Shown: positions 51,112-61,592, counted from the stretch's first letter. The stretch is DNA of 64,000 bases from Sediminibacterium sp. FEMGT703S (GCA_002786355.1 PGCO01000002.1:310001-374000); one strand, 5' to 3'. Notes: generated by a model from the letters alone, not told the origin. Translations and numbers: made by a program.

Positions 51112-51909
51112 ATGGAACTGGTATTTTACAAATATGAAGGGACTGGCAATGATTTTATTTTAATCGACAATAGAAATGGCGATATCCAACTAAGTCAAGA
51201 TGAAATTGCTCATTTATGTCATAGAAGATTTGGTATAGGGGCAGATGGATTGATGCTGCTGAATCTTCAAGCAGGTTATGATTTTGAAATGGAGTACTAT
51301 AACTCGGATGGTGCAGTAGGGAGCATGTGTGGCAATGGGGGAAGATGTTTAACTCAATTTGCATTTGATTGCGGTATTCAACAGGAGCGATTCAATTTTA
51401 TAGCATCGGACGGTCCACATGAAGCAATAATTGAAAAAAAAGGATGGGTTAAATTAAAAATGAAAGACGTGACTAGTATCAAGAAAGATCATCAAGCTTC
51501 TATTTTAAATACCGGATCACCCCATTATATTTTGCCAGTAAGCCAACTCAAACAAATGGATGTATATTCAGAAGGAAAAAAAATCCGGTACAGTGAGCCT
51601 TTTAACAAAGAAGGCATCAACGTCAATTTTGTTGAACAGCTTGCGGATGATCAATTACTAGTAAGAACATATGAGAGAGGAGTAGAGGATGAAACCTTCA
51701 GTTGTGGCACTGGCGTAACCGCTGCTGCATTGTCTAATCCTAAGGCAACTGTTGGGAAAAATACTACTCAAATTAATACCAAGGGAGGGAACCTAACAGT
51801 AGAGTTTGAAAAAATAGACCAACAAAATTTTAAACAAATTTGGTTATGCGGACCAGCAAAATTTGTATTTAAAGGGACCATAGTTTTATCATCAACCCAA
51901 AGGCATTAA
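51112..51909 (+). CDS. dapF: Diaminopimelate epimerase
   Basis: 265 residues. FYKYEGTGNDFILIDNRNG at the N-terminus, GSMCGNGGRC with one catalytic Cys, NTGSPHYILPV, and DETFSCGTGVTAAAL with the second Cys form the cofactor-independent epimerase site. It converts LL- to meso-diaminopimelate for lysine and peptidoglycan. corA starts 2 bp after its stop. Confidence 0.97.
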   Translation: MELVFYKYEGTGNDFILIDNRNGDIQLSQDEIAHLCHRRFGIGADGLMLLNLQAGYDFEMEYYNSDGAVGSMCGNGGRCLTQFAFDCGIQQERFNFIASDGPHEAIIEKKGWVKLKMKDVTSIKKDHQASILNTGSPHYILPVSQLKQMDVYSEGKKIRYSEPFNKEGINVNFVEQLADDQLLVRTYERGVEDETFSCGTGVTAAALSNPKATVGKNTTQINTKGGNLTVEFEKIDQQNFKQIWLCGPAKFVFKGTIVLSSTQRH

Positions 51910-51911
51910 GC

Positions 51912-52850
51912 ATGATTCAGTATTTCAAAAACGTGAATGGTCAAACCATAGAAATTCCAAAAGCAGATCAGGGAGTTTGGGTCAACTTAGTCCCTCCTTT
52001 CAAAGAGGAAGAGTTTATAGAACTTAGTAACGAATTAGAAATACCCATCGAGTTCTTAAGAGATTCACTAGATATAGATGAGCGTCCTCGATATGAAATG
52101 GAAGATAATGTTAGAATTATCATCATCAAAACACCTACAGAAAACAACTCGTTCAACGACTCAGATGCTTTTTATATTACCATACCCATTTGCATCATCT
52201 TAACCCATAATCAAATTATTACAGTAAACTCTTTCGATAATGGTGCCATTAAAAAATTCTTGAACACTTTTCAGAAAAGACATCCAGACAAAAGAAATAT
52301 GATGGTTTTAAAAGTGTTTGAAAAAGTGGTTCAAACTTTTTTAGATTACCTAAAAGAAATCAATCATAGTAGAAACCAATACGAGCAAAGTTTATATGAT
52401 AGTAATAGTAATGTAGACTTACTAAAATTAATGCGAGTGCAAAAAAGTCTAGTGTATTTTGTTACTGCACTCAGAAGCAATGAAATGCTGATGATGAAAA
52501 TGGAAAGAACAAATTTTCTTGGCTTAAATGAAGACGAAAGAGAATTTTTACAAGACTTGATTGTAGATACTAGCCAGGCATTGGAAATGGCTAATATTTA
52601 TACCAATATATTAAGTAGTACAATGGATGCTTTTGCAAGCATCATCAGCAATAACTTGAATAATGTGATGAAGCGATTAACTTCTATCACTATTATACTT
52701 TCATTGCCCATTTTAGTGACTAGCATTTACGGGATGAATGTAGACCTCCCCTATCAGCATTCTAATCATGCGTTTTATATTCCAGTAATCATTTCGCTTT
52801 TCATATCAATTGTTATTGGAGGATATTTTTATAAGAAAAAATGGTTCTAA
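51912..52850 (+). CDS. corA: CorA-family divalent cation transporter
   Basis: 312 residues. A cytoplasmic funnel domain (1-240) is followed by two membrane helices at about 250-270 and 287-307. The selectivity motif is in SIYGMNVDLPYQHS at the end of helix 1. C-terminal residues FYKKKWF give the usual basic cluster. Conducts Mg2+ or Co2+/Ni2+. The genome thus has both MgtE and CorA-type systems. Follows dapF with 2-bp spacing. Confidence 0.96.
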   Translation: MIQYFKNVNGQTIEIPKADQGVWVNLVPPFKEEEFIELSNELEIPIEFLRDSLDIDERPRYEMEDNVRIIIIKTPTENNSFNDSDAFYITIPICIILTHNQIITVNSFDNGAIKKFLNTFQKRHPDKRNMMVLKVFEKVVQTFLDYLKEINHSRNQYEQSLYDSNSNVDLLKLMRVQKSLVYFVTALRSNEMLMMKMERTNFLGLNEDEREFLQDLIVDTSQALEMANIYTNILSSTMDAFASIISNNLNNVMKRLTSITIILSLPILVTSIYGMNVDLPYQHSNHAFYIPVIISLFISIVIGGYFYKKKWF

Positions 52851-52851
52851 A

Positions 52852-53310
52852 ATGCCTCTATTCAATGTTCGAGTTTATGGTTTATTAATTGATCAATACC
52901 AGCGTTTATTGGTAACAGACGAGTTTATCCGAGGAAGTTATATCACCAAACTGCCTGGAGGTGGATTAGAATTTGGAGAAGGTACTCGAGATTGTTTACA
53001 AAGGGAATTCATGGAAGAAATAGGCATTCATGTAAATGTGGGTGCCCATTTTTACACTACCGATTTTTTTCAAATATCAGCGTTTAACCATAAAGATCAA
53101 ATCATATCCATATACTATATCGTCCATACTGCAGACACTACTCAAATTAAAACTTCAGATATCCCCTTCAATTTCAATAAAGACCAAATTGCCGATCCTA
53201 ACGGAGAATCAGAAGTATTTAGATGGATTCCCATCAGAGATTTAACCCAAGATTCGGTTACACTCCCGATAGATAAAGTGGTTATTCAACTATTAAAAGA
53301 AAACGCCTAA
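52852..53310 (+). CDS. NUDIX hydrolase
   Basis: 152 residues from ATG 52852, one base after the corA stop. An in-frame ATG at 52810 would overlap corA. The Nudix box GGGLEFGEGTRDCLQREFME with EIG fits GX5EX7REUXEEXGU. The N-terminus has VRVYGLLIDQYQRLLVTDE. Substrate (a nucleoside diphosphate derivative) unknown. Its 3' end overlaps the convergent epimerase gene by 18 bp. Confidence 0.92.
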   Translation: MPLFNVRVYGLLIDQYQRLLVTDEFIRGSYITKLPGGGLEFGEGTRDCLQREFMEEIGIHVNVGAHFYTTDFFQISAFNHKDQIISIYYIVHTADTTQIKTSDIPFNFNKDQIADPNGESEVFRWIPIRDLTQDSVTLPIDKVVIQLLKENA

Positions 53311-54306
53311 TCCAGGTTTATTAGATAGAATTACTTTCCCATGATCAAACGCAACTCCTTTTGCATTTGCTTCAGCAAGCAACAAAGGCCCATCCATATC
53401 TACATAATCTAATTGGGGTAAAAAATGTGCAATTGCAGCTGAACCAATCACAGATTCATTCATACTCCCCATCATAACTTTTAATCCTAATGAACGTGCT
53501 TCTTGAATCATTCTTCTAGCAGGAGTGATACCACTGCATTTGGTTAACTTGATATTAATTCCATGAAAAAAACCTAGACATTTTGCCACATCTTGTTCAT
53601 TTACACAAGACTCGTCTGCTATCAATGGCAAACTTGAATTGTTAAATAATATTTTCATCCCCTCCCAATTGTCTTTAGCCAAAGGTTGTTCTATGAATTC
53701 AACACCTAGTTGAGCTAACGCTGGTATAAGTTTTAAAGCTTGCTCCGTTGTCCAACCGGCATTGGCATCTACCCTAAAAATGGCATCCGTATGTTTACGA
53801 AGTGATTCAATAATATCTATATCATCAGGGGTTCCAAGTTTTATCTTATAAATTGGCCAAGGCTTTGCCTTCATCTTTTGAACCATTTTTTCAACGGAAT
53901 CAATTCCTATCGTGTAATCACATTCGGGTAATTCGGTTGTCCATTCTGTATTCCAAAGCTGATACAAAGGCTTTGCTTTCATTTGACCATATAAATCCCA
54001 TCCTGCCATATCTAAAGCAGCAACCAAAAAGGGATTCTGAGGAAATAAATGATGCAAATAATGCCAATAACGCTCAGGGTCGGTTAAGGCAAATTTTTCA
54101 ACTAATTTTTGTTTTTTAGTTAAGTCGTCGATCATTTGCTCAACAGTAATATTATAATAAGCTATCGCTGGTGCTTCGCCATAGCCAATAAAAGGGCCTA
54201 CTGATAATGCCACCAACAAAGCAGCTTGATGAGTCTTGGTTCTTCCATTAGAGATCGTAAAAGGATCTATAAATGGCAGATTGGTTTGTGTATATTGAAG
54301 TATCAC
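53293..54306 (-). CDS. Dipeptide epimerase (enolase superfamily, muconate-lactonizing subgroup)
   Basis: 337 residues. The two-domain enolase fold with the catalytic KxK motif YKIKLGT (about 160), metal ligands in FRVDANAGW, FIEQPLAKD and IADESC, and the second catalytic Lys in INIKLTKCSGI. The pattern matches L-Ala-D/L-Glu-type dipeptide epimerases rather than o-succinylbenzoate synthase. It probably epimerises dipeptides from peptidoglycan turnover. It follows malQ after 9 bp. Confidence 0.85.
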   Translation of the reverse strand: MILQYTQTNLPFIDPFTISNGRTKTHQAALLVALSVGPFIGYGEAPAIAYYNITVEQMIDDLTKKQKLVEKFALTDPERYWHYLHHLFPQNPFLVAALDMAGWDLYGQMKAKPLYQLWNTEWTTELPECDYTIGIDSVEKMVQKMKAKPWPIYKIKLGTPDDIDIIESLRKHTDAIFRVDANAGWTTEQALKLIPALAQLGVEFIEQPLAKDNWEGMKILFNNSSLPLIADESCVNEQDVAKCLGFFHGINIKLTKCSGITPARRMIQEARSLGLKVMMGSMNESVIGSAAIAHFLPQLDYVDMDGPLLLAEANAKGVAFDHGKVILSNKPGLGVFF

Positions 54307-54315
54307 TGCATTAAT

Positions 54316-57198
54316 TTATCGACCTGATTTTTTAATAAAACTTTTTAGCTCACTATTAAAATCAGATTCTTCTATTAGTGATTCAATTGAGACATGCATC
54401 CTGTAACACCAATAGTGGTCTGGATTTGCGGGCACATTAATTTGTTCTGCTAATGGATTATCCCTTCTAATTTTTTCATTTATACCCATCAAATCTTGAA
54501 TCTGGAAAACACTCCACATGGCTGGTGAAAACAAGTGTTGAATAACAATAGCTTTGTTGATCCATGCTTCGCAATAATGAGGAGCATCACCCCATTGTCC
54601 TAATTCTTGATTATAAAAATGTTGAATGAGCGCTTTATCTTCTTCCCACCACCCTCTAATCGTACTCATATCGTGAGTTGAGGGAGTTACAACACTTAAG
54701 TAAGGAGCATCGTTGGGATGAAAAAATTGTTTTTCAGGATTTTTGGGCATTCGTTGAATTTCTAAACTCAATAATCCTAATTGTTGCATCACTTCAGGCA
54801 CACAAGAAGGGACCATTCCTAAATCTTCGCCGCAAACCAACATATTCGTAACTCTTTTTAAAGACGGTAGTTTCTTGTAAGCCTCTTTTTTCCAAAAATC
54901 ATCCTGTTGCTTAAAGAAATAATTCACATATAAACCTCGTAGTTGCTCTTGTGTAGTGTACTCCAAATTCTTAAAAGAAGTAGTATGCTCTATTCCAAAT
55001 CTAAAATGAAAATATTGTCCTGTTCCATCTGAATCAAATAATAGAACATTACTTATTAAACTAAAAATACCTTTTTTGATTTTTTGGTGATACTGATCTT
55101 GATCTAACGTAGTAAAATGTTGCTCCACCAATCTTTGGGTTTCAAAACCTGGCTTTAAAGAATAGGTGCCATTTTCGTGATGAATTAAAAACATACTTTT
55201 CACTAATTCATTATCGTACCCAAAAATTTCCCAGAGTACTGCATCAGTGATATAGGGCTTTGTATATCGATCATAATTAAACCAAATCCCATTGTCTGCA
55301 AAAGTGGATGCAGCAATCGGTATAGCAGGAACAAAATGCCCCATAATTCCTTCTACGGCATCAAGTGGAATACTCCATATTCTAAAGAATCCGAGTATAT
55401 GATCAATTCTAAATGCATCAAAATAGTGACTCATTTGTTCAAAGCGCTGCTTCCACCAGGCAAAACCATCTTCTTGCATCCGCTGCCAATTGTATGTTGG
55501 AAATCCCCAGTTCTGACCCGTTACTGCAAAATCATCTGGTGGCGCACCGGCTTGAAAATCCATATGAAATAAATCAGGATGTTGCCAAGTATCTGCACCA
55601 TATCGATAAACACCAATTGCGATATCCCCTTTAATAATGATCCCCTTCGAATGAGCGTAAGCAGCAGCTTCTTTTAGTTGCAAGTGTAAATGATACTGTA
55701 AAAAATAATGAAACGCAATATCATCGTACGCTCTAGAATCAGGATGAACCAATGCTTCAATATCCTGTTCTTTATAATGCTTGTAAGCAGGCCATTTACT
55801 AAAATCGACTGTTCCATATTCATCCCTTAAATAACAGAATACAGCGTAAGGAACTAACCAATGTTTATTCTGTTGATAGAATGCTAAAAAAGAAGATTGC
55901 TGTAATAATTCCTTACCATTTGCTTTGTAAATTTTTCTAGCAAAATTGAATTTCAATTGTATTACTGAAGCATAATCAACTGTAGCTAAAGCATTCAATT
56001 GAAGTCGCTCTTTTTCTAATTGTTGTAATTGTTTAACCTGCGTTTTATTTACAATTTTACTGAGATTTAAATACAAAGGATGTAAGGCAAAAGCAGATAT
56101 TGCCGCATAAGGGTAAGAATCCTTGTTGGTATTTGTAGCAGTAGTATCATTTACAGGAAGTAATTGGATCATTTTTAAACCAACTTGTTCGGCCCAGTCA
56201 ACCATTTTAATTAAGTCAGTAAATTCTCCTACCCCAAAACTTGATTGAGTTCTTAAACTAAAAACAGGAATGGCAACTCCAGCACCCTTCCATGTTTGAT
56301 TGGGCAAATAAGTAAACCCATCATTCACAATCGTTAGTTGATCTTTTATAACCGGATGATGTAATACTCGATTATCTCCAGCTTCAAACTGAATTAATTT
56401 ATTTAATTCAATATCATATATACCATATTTATAGGCAATTGGAAATTGGTCTTTACTTAAATTCAAGCTTAGTTCAAAGAAAGGAGATGATGCTGTTTTC
56501 CCCATTATTAATAGATGGGTATCTGACCAGTTATCAGCATCTTTAAATGAACCAGATAAACAAATAACTTGATTTTTAGAAAGTAAGGGGCTTTTAACCC
56601 TAAAAATATGAGTAGCTTGTTTGGTCGCTTTAACCTTGTATTCAGTTTTAGATTCAGCTAACAATACTTGCTGAAATGCTTCTGTATAAAAACTATTTTC
56701 AAAATAACCAGCATGATTCCAGGTATCTACTACTTGTATTTGGCTAGTTTTATACGCTTGTAAATCTAACACTCTGTCTGTACCCCAATCAATCACTGCT
56801 GTTCCATCAGCATTCACTAAAACATAATTGTATTGAATAGATTCTTTATTGGCTTCATTTGGCCAATCAATATTTACTGTCCAAGTTTGATCATTCAAAT
56901 ATTGCATTGGAACAGCATTGCCAATATCTCCATTACCTAGTAGTACATGATTGCCTGTCAAAAAAATATTTTGACCAAATGCTGTATGATATCTTATTTG
57001 AAATTGCAGTTTCAATTGCGCCTTAGTTGCAGCTTTTTTAGGAGCAGCTTTTTTTTCTACTACTTCATTCTTAGAAGTAGTTTCCTTTTTTTTCGGCGCA
57101 GCTTTTTTTGGTGCAGCTTTTTTCGGTGCAGCTTTTACTTTTTTTTCTACAGCAGTAATATCTGCCTTTGCAGCAATCGTTTTTTTAGAGGTAGCCAA
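54316..57198 (-). CDS. malQ: 4-alpha-glucanotransferase with tandem CBM20 domains (GH77, DPE2-like)
   Basis: 960 residues. Residues about 1-60 are a Lys/Ala/Pro-rich tail containing the AAPKK unit several times. Two starch-binding CBM20-like modules are at about 65-170 (IRYHTAFGQNIFLTGNHVLL) and 195-300 (KNQVICLSGSFKDADNWSD). The GH77 catalytic domain (about 305-960) has FDAFRIDHILGFFRIWSIP with the nucleophile Asp, VCGEDLGMVPSCVPEVM with the acid/base Glu, and TPSTHDMSTIRGWW. It disproportionates maltooligosaccharides or handles glycogen side chains, in the cytoplasm. The DPE2-type layout is common in Bacteroidota. Confidence 0.95.
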   Translation of the reverse strand: MATSKKTIAAKADITAVEKKVKAAPKKAAPKKAAPKKKETTSKNEVVEKKAAPKKAATKAQLKLQFQIRYHTAFGQNIFLTGNHVLLGNGDIGNAVPMQYLNDQTWTVNIDWPNEANKESIQYNYVLVNADGTAVIDWGTDRVLDLQAYKTSQIQVVDTWNHAGYFENSFYTEAFQQVLLAESKTEYKVKATKQATHIFRVKSPLLSKNQVICLSGSFKDADNWSDTHLLIMGKTASSPFFELSLNLSKDQFPIAYKYGIYDIELNKLIQFEAGDNRVLHHPVIKDQLTIVNDGFTYLPNQTWKGAGVAIPVFSLRTQSSFGVGEFTDLIKMVDWAEQVGLKMIQLLPVNDTTATNTNKDSYPYAAISAFALHPLYLNLSKIVNKTQVKQLQQLEKERLQLNALATVDYASVIQLKFNFARKIYKANGKELLQQSSFLAFYQQNKHWLVPYAVFCYLRDEYGTVDFSKWPAYKHYKEQDIEALVHPDSRAYDDIAFHYFLQYHLHLQLKEAAAYAHSKGIIIKGDIAIGVYRYGADTWQHPDLFHMDFQAGAPPDDFAVTGQNWGFPTYNWQRMQEDGFAWWKQRFEQMSHYFDAFRIDHILGFFRIWSIPLDAVEGIMGHFVPAIPIAASTFADNGIWFNYDRYTKPYITDAVLWEIFGYDNELVKSMFLIHHENGTYSLKPGFETQRLVEQHFTTLDQDQYHQKIKKGIFSLISNVLLFDSDGTGQYFHFRFGIEHTTSFKNLEYTTQEQLRGLYVNYFFKQQDDFWKKEAYKKLPSLKRVTNMLVCGEDLGMVPSCVPEVMQQLGLLSLEIQRMPKNPEKQFFHPNDAPYLSVVTPSTHDMSTIRGWWEEDKALIQHFYNQELGQWGDAPHYCEAWINKAIVIQHLFSPAMWSVFQIQDLMGINEKIRRDNPLAEQINVPANPDHYWCYRMHVSIESLIEESDFNSELKSFIKKSGR

Positions 57199-57250
57199 GG
57201 GTATAAATTTATTGACGCTAAAATAGTAAACAATGTGTAATTATGACATA

Positions 57251-58855
57251 TTAATTATCTGAGAGTATCATGGATGCAGCTTTTTCTGCAATCATAATAG
57301 TAGCCGCATTGGTATTACCAGACACAATAGTAGGCATAATAGAAGCATCTACTACCCTTAGCCCTTTTACTTTTTTAACTTTTAAAGTATGATCGGTAAC
57401 TGCCATATTATCAACCCCCATTTTACAAGTCCCCACAGGATGGTAAAGTGTTTCAAGGGTTTTATGAATATGGTCTACAATTTCTTCATCTGTTGCTGTT
57501 GAAGAAGGAAAAGTAGTATTGTTATCTGAGAATACTTGTAATGCAGGAGCAGAAAAAATAGCCATAGACTTTTTAATCGCTTGAACAAGCAAATGCTGGT
57601 CTTTAACTGAACTCAATACCTGATGATTAATATTGACGGTATCCAAAGGATTGGCAGATCTTAAGCCAATAGTCCCTCTACTTTCAGGATGTAATAAAAT
57701 AGACATGATACCTATCCCATCAGTAGTTGGAAAAGTATTTAAATTGTATATATCCGTTGAATAATCAGTAGCAATTCCGATTGGAGCAAAATGATACTGA
57801 ATATCTGGCCGATTTAAATTTTCTTGTAACTGAATAAATGCATTTGCTTCTAAGGGACTATTACTCAATGGCCCTTTTTTAAACAATACATGTTGTAAGA
57901 TTGCTTTGGTTTTGTTCCATGGTTTTAATAATGAGTTAGCAGAGGGAATATTTGTTTGAACAGTCACCCCGCTCCAAAAATGATCTTGCAAATTTTTACC
58001 TACACCCGGTAATGAAACTAACACATCGATCCCTACCCGCTTTAATTCTGTTGGATCCCCAATTCCTGAAAGCATCAGCAATTGAGGAGATTGAATTGCA
58101 CCTGCAGAAAGTAAAACTTCTTTATTGCAATTGATTCTTTCTGAATTGGTATTGCCTGAAGTAATTTCAACTCCAACAGCAGTTCCATTTTCAATTAGAA
58201 TTCTCTTTACACGCGTATTTGTTTTTACGACTAAATTCTTTCGATTTAATACAGGCTTTAAAAAAGCCGCTGCAGCACTATATCGTTTACTATTTTTTAT
58301 ATTGAATTGTAATAGATGGGCTCCTTCTTGCACAGCCCCATTATAATCTCCATTTTTAGGAATACCTATTTGTTCACAAGCCTCAATAAATGCTTCCGCA
58401 AATACACTTGGCTGCTTGGCATAACTAATATGCATGGGTCCCTCTTGACCATGAAAAGTAGATTCAATATTTTCATTGAATTCTGATTTAATAAAAAATG
58501 GTAGTACATTTTTATATCCCCAACCAGGATTTCCTAATGCTTCCCATTCATCAAAATCAGCCTTATTGCCCCGCACATAAGCCATTGCATTGGTTGAACT
58601 GCTTCCTCCCAATGTTTTTCCACGTGGTATATATAATTTTCGATTATTCAAAGCAGGCTGTGGTGTACCCCAGAATTGCCAATCTACTTCAGTACGATGC
58701 AATTCGCCATAAGCCCCAGGTATATATATCTCAGATTTATTGTCTGGGCCTCCAGCCTCTAGTAAAAGCACTTTGTTTTCAGGGTTTTCTGATAATCGAT
58801 TAGCCAATACTGAACCTGCTGAACCTGCCCCAATTATGATAAAGTCGTACGTCAT
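57251..58855 (-). CDS. GMC family FAD-dependent oxidoreductase (choline dehydrogenase-like)
   Basis: 534 residues. N-terminal Rossmann [20 protein letters not shown] binds FAD, then [14 protein letters not shown] signature 1 is [20 protein letters not shown] and signature 2 is [21 protein letters not shown]-terminal [10 protein letters not shown] holds the catalytic His, and [20 protein letters not shown] completes the FAD site. Oxidises an alcohol; choline, sugars or aliphatic alcohols are possible. No signal peptide. Alone between the divergent carboxylase gene and malQ. Confidence 0.93.
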   Translation of the reverse strand: MTYDFIIIGAGSAGSVLANRLSENPENKVLLLEAGGPDNKSEIYIPGAYGELHRTEVDWQFWGTPQPALNNRKLYIPRGKTLGGSSSTNAMAYVRGNKADFDEWEALGNPGWGYKNVLPFFIKSEFNENIESTFHGQEGPMHISYAKQPSVFAEAFIEACEQIGIPKNGDYNGAVQEGAHLLQFNIKNSKRYSAAAAFLKPVLNRKNLVVKTNTRVKRILIENGTAVGVEITSGNTNSERINCNKEVLLSAGAIQSPQLLMLSGIGDPTELKRVGIDVLVSLPGVGKNLQDHFWSGVTVQTNIPSANSLLKPWNKTKAILQHVLFKKGPLSNSPLEANAFIQLQENLNRPDIQYHFAPIGIATDYSTDIYNLNTFPTTDGIGIMSILLHPESRGTIGLRSANPLDTVNINHQVLSSVKDQHLLVQAIKKSMAIFSAPALQVFSDNNTTFPSSTATDEEIVDHIHKTLETLYHPVGTCKMGVDNMAVTDHTLKVKKVKGLRVVDASIMPTIVSGNTNAATIMIAEKAASMILSDN

Positions 58856-58880
58856 ATCTTAAATATACTTAAAGTACACT

Positions 58881-58888
58881 TATATTTG
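58881..58888 (+). promoter_or_regulatory. Putative -7 box of the carboxylase gene
   Basis: TATATTTG, 21 bp before ATG 58910. No -33 TTG at the expected place. Confidence 0.5.
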
Positions 58889-58909
58889 CAAACTAACAAC
58901 TGTTCGTAT

Positions 58910-60538
58910 ATGAATTTGAGTCAAAACCGTAATGAAGATTGGATGAAATTAATGCTGAGCGAAATGAGACAGCGCATGGAAAAGATTGCATTAGGAGGTG
59001 GCAAAAAAGCAATTGAAAAGCAGAAAGAAAGAAATAAGCTAACTGCAAGAGAACGTATTGCTTATTTATGTGATCAAGATAAACCATTCTCAGAAATAGG
59101 TGGCTTTGCAGCATTCGGAATGTATGAAGAAGAAGGCGGTTGTCCTGCAGGAGGAACAGTTGCGGGTGTAGGCTATATAAGTGGAAGACAGTGTGTTATT
59201 GTAGCCAATGATCAGACGGTAAAAGCTGGAGCTTGGTTTCCGATAACAGGCAAAAAGAATTTACGTATGCAAGAAATTGCAATGGAAAATAAATTACCCA
59301 TCATTTATTTAGTGGATAGTGCGGGCGTTTTTTTACCGATGCAAGACGAAATATTTCCTGATAAAGAACATTTCGGAAGAGTGTTTAGAAACAATGCAAG
59401 AATGAGTGCAATGGGCATTACTCAAATTGCTGCAGTGATGGGAGCATGTGTTGCGGGCGGAGCATATTTGCCGATTATGAGCGATGAAACACTGATGGTA
59501 GAAGGGAATGGAAGTATTTTTTTAGCTGGATCCTATTTAGTGAAAGCTGCAATTGGAGAAGACATTGACAATGAAACACTGGGGGGCGCAATCACACATA
59601 CAGAAATTAGTGGCATTGCAGACTATAAATTTAAGACAGAGCATGACTGTCTTGACCATATCAAAAAAATTATTAGTAAAATGGGAGCCCCTGAAACTGC
59701 AGGGTTTGATCGGATAGCTCCTATTGCACCAGCAAAAAATCCAGAAGAAATTTATAGCATTATTCCAGAAGGTAATTTGAAACCTTATGATATGCTTGAA
59801 ATTATTGAGCGAATGGTAGACAATAGCGAGTTTGATCAATTTAAACAAGACTATGGCAAAACCATTTTATGTGGATATGCGCGCATTGAAGGATGGGCTG
59901 TGGGCATTGTAGCGAATCAACGTTTGGTTTGCAAAAGCAAAAAAGGTGAAATGCAAATTGGTGGTGTTATTTATAATGATAGTGCAGATAAAGCAGCACG
60001 ATTTATTATGAATTGTAATCAGAAAAAAATTCCATTGGTTTTTTTACAAGACGTTACCGGCTTCATGGTGGGTAGTAGAAGTGAACATAGCGGCATTATT
60101 AAGGATGGAGCTAAATTGGTGAATGCAGTGGCCAACTCAATTGTTCCAAAAATCACCATTGTAGTTGGTAATAGCTATGGTGCAGGCAATTATGCAATGT
60201 GCGGCAAAGCGTATGATCCAAGATTTATTTTTGCATGGCCATCTGCAAAGATTGCCGTAATGGGCGGTGATCAAGCCGCTAAAACCCTTGCACAAATTCA
60301 GGTTGCAACCATGAAATCAAAAGGAAGAGCAGTGACTCCTGAAGAAGAAAAAACATTACTAGATACCATTAAAGATAAATACTATCAACAAACTACCCCG
60401 TATTATGCTGCGGCTAGATTATGGGTAGATGAAATCATTGATCCAATCAATACAAGACAATTAATTGCTGAAAGTATTACAGCTGCAAACCACAACCCAC
60501 ATTTAGCGCAATTCAATACAGGTGTGTTTCAGGTATAA
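58910..60538 (+). CDS. Acyl-CoA carboxylase beta subunit (methylcrotonyl-CoA carboxylase-like)
   Basis: 542 residues from ATG 58910; an in-frame TTG at 58886 lies in the -7 box and is rejected. It is a carboxyltransferase with duplicated crotonase fold: NKLTARERIAYLCDQDKPF, PAGGTVAGVGYISGRQCVIV, IYLVDSAGVFLPMQDEIFPD in the first half and VFLQDVTGFMVGSRSEHSGI, VGNSYGAGNYAMCGKAYDPR, FAWPSAKIAVMGGDQAAKTL in the second. The second half closely follows MCC beta. It transfers CO2 from biotin to acyl-CoA. The alpha (biotin carboxylase) subunit is not in the window. rnhA overlaps its stop by one base (TAATG). Confidence 0.93.
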   Translation: MNLSQNRNEDWMKLMLSEMRQRMEKIALGGGKKAIEKQKERNKLTARERIAYLCDQDKPFSEIGGFAAFGMYEEEGGCPAGGTVAGVGYISGRQCVIVANDQTVKAGAWFPITGKKNLRMQEIAMENKLPIIYLVDSAGVFLPMQDEIFPDKEHFGRVFRNNARMSAMGITQIAAVMGACVAGGAYLPIMSDETLMVEGNGSIFLAGSYLVKAAIGEDIDNETLGGAITHTEISGIADYKFKTEHDCLDHIKKIISKMGAPETAGFDRIAPIAPAKNPEEIYSIIPEGNLKPYDMLEIIERMVDNSEFDQFKQDYGKTILCGYARIEGWAVGIVANQRLVCKSKKGEMQIGGVIYNDSADKAARFIMNCNQKKIPLVFLQDVTGFMVGSRSEHSGIIKDGAKLVNAVANSIVPKITIVVGNSYGAGNYAMCGKAYDPRFIFAWPSAKIAVMGGDQAAKTLAQIQVATMKSKGRAVTPEEEKTLLDTIKDKYYQQTTPYYAAARLWVDEIIDPINTRQLIAESITAANHNPHLAQFNTGVFQV

Positions 60539-61032
60539 TGCGCAAAATGTATTTATTTCGCGCCATGTCTCATCAATTAATGATTTATACTGACGGAGCG
60601 GCAAGAGGGAACCCAGGACCTGGAGGCTATGGAATTGTACTTATTTGGGGCCAAAAGAGAAAAGAAATTTCAGCTGGCTTTAGATTAACTACCAACAATC
60701 GTATGGAGTTAATGGGAGTTATTGTTGCATTGCAATCCTTAACCAAAACAGCAATTCCTGTAACCATTTATACGGATAGTAAATATATTGTAGATAGTGT
60801 GCAAAAAGGATGGTTACAGAATTGGATAAAAACAGATTTTAAGGGAGGCAAAAAAAACAAAGACCTCTGGTTACAATACTATGAGTTAGCCAAACAGTAT
60901 CAAGTTAGATTTGTTTGGGTTAAAGGGCATGCCGATAATGCAATGAATAATAGATGCGATGAGTTAGCAACTCAGGCAGCAGATGGAAAACATTTGTTGA
61001 TTGACGAAGTATATGAAGCAGAAAATGCTTAA
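60538..61032 (+). CDS. rnhA: Ribonuclease HI
   Basis: 164 residues from the ATG that overlaps the previous stop (TAATG). The ATG nine codons later (60565, MSHQLMIYTDGAARG) gives the more usual 155 residues. Catalytic Asp in IYTDGAARGNPGPGGYG, Glu in NNRMELMGVIVALQSL, Asp in IYTDSKYIVDSVQKGW and the late Asp in CDELATQAA. It removes RNA from RNA-DNA hybrids. The last 4 bp overlap the convergent gene at 61029. Confidence 0.95.
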   Translation: MRKMYLFRAMSHQLMIYTDGAARGNPGPGGYGIVLIWGQKRKEISAGFRLTTNNRMELMGVIVALQSLTKTAIPVTIYTDSKYIVDSVQKGWLQNWIKTDFKGGKKNKDLWLQYYELAKQYQVRFVWVKGHADNAMNNRCDELATQAADGKHLLIDEVYEAENA

Positions 61033-61592
61033 GCCAAATTTAATTTAGCAGCATTGCGCTTGATGAAATACCATGTTCCAAAAAGTACCAAGCTAAAAAA
61101 TATTGTAGAGTAGATACTATTTGGATAGAAGGGTAAACCATCAGCATAAGTCATCATCAATCCTTCAATTGATTTAGGTCTGTGAAATCCTCCACCACCT
61201 AACCAAACAAGCCCGTTTGAAAGGATAAAATAAATGGTAGGCGCTGCAACTGACGCACCTGCAATTGATGAAACTTTATCTTGTTTAACCAAGAACCCAA
61301 TGCTCGTTAAACCAATAATTAATAAATAGTTCTTCCATTGACCATCATAAAAACCAGTGATTTCTGTAAGTCCATTCATATACAGAATATGATATAATCC
61401 ATCTGAAATAAACATAGAAAGCAAAGGAAGTAAAAAAGCTAATTTTTTGTTTTTTACAAAAAGAGATCCGGCAAAAACCGCAATAGCCATTTGGGGTGCA
61501 AAGCCCATTGGTCGATTAGGAAACACACGGTAAATTGCAGATGCAAGAACCATTAATACTAGAGAAAATATAAATTGTTTGTTCAGTTTCAT
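61029..61592 (-). CDS. DUF6580-like integral membrane protein
   Basis: 187 residues, five or six hydrophobic spans. The start is YRVFPNRPMGFAPQMAIAVF and the loop FYDGQWKNYLLIIGLTSIGF. GAPTIYFILSNGLVWLGGGG is typical of a Bacteroidota membrane family (DUF6580) that resembles ECF-transporter substrate subunits. Function not established; vitamin uptake is a guess from the fold type. A single gene convergent with rnhA. Confidence 0.8.
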   Translation of the reverse strand: MKLNKQFIFSLVLMVLASAIYRVFPNRPMGFAPQMAIAVFAGSLFVKNKKLAFLLPLLSMFISDGLYHILYMNGLTEITGFYDGQWKNYLLIIGLTSIGFLVKQDKVSSIAGASVAAPTIYFILSNGLVWLGGGGFHRPKSIEGLMMTYADGLPFYPNSIYSTIFFSLVLFGTWYFIKRNAAKLNLA

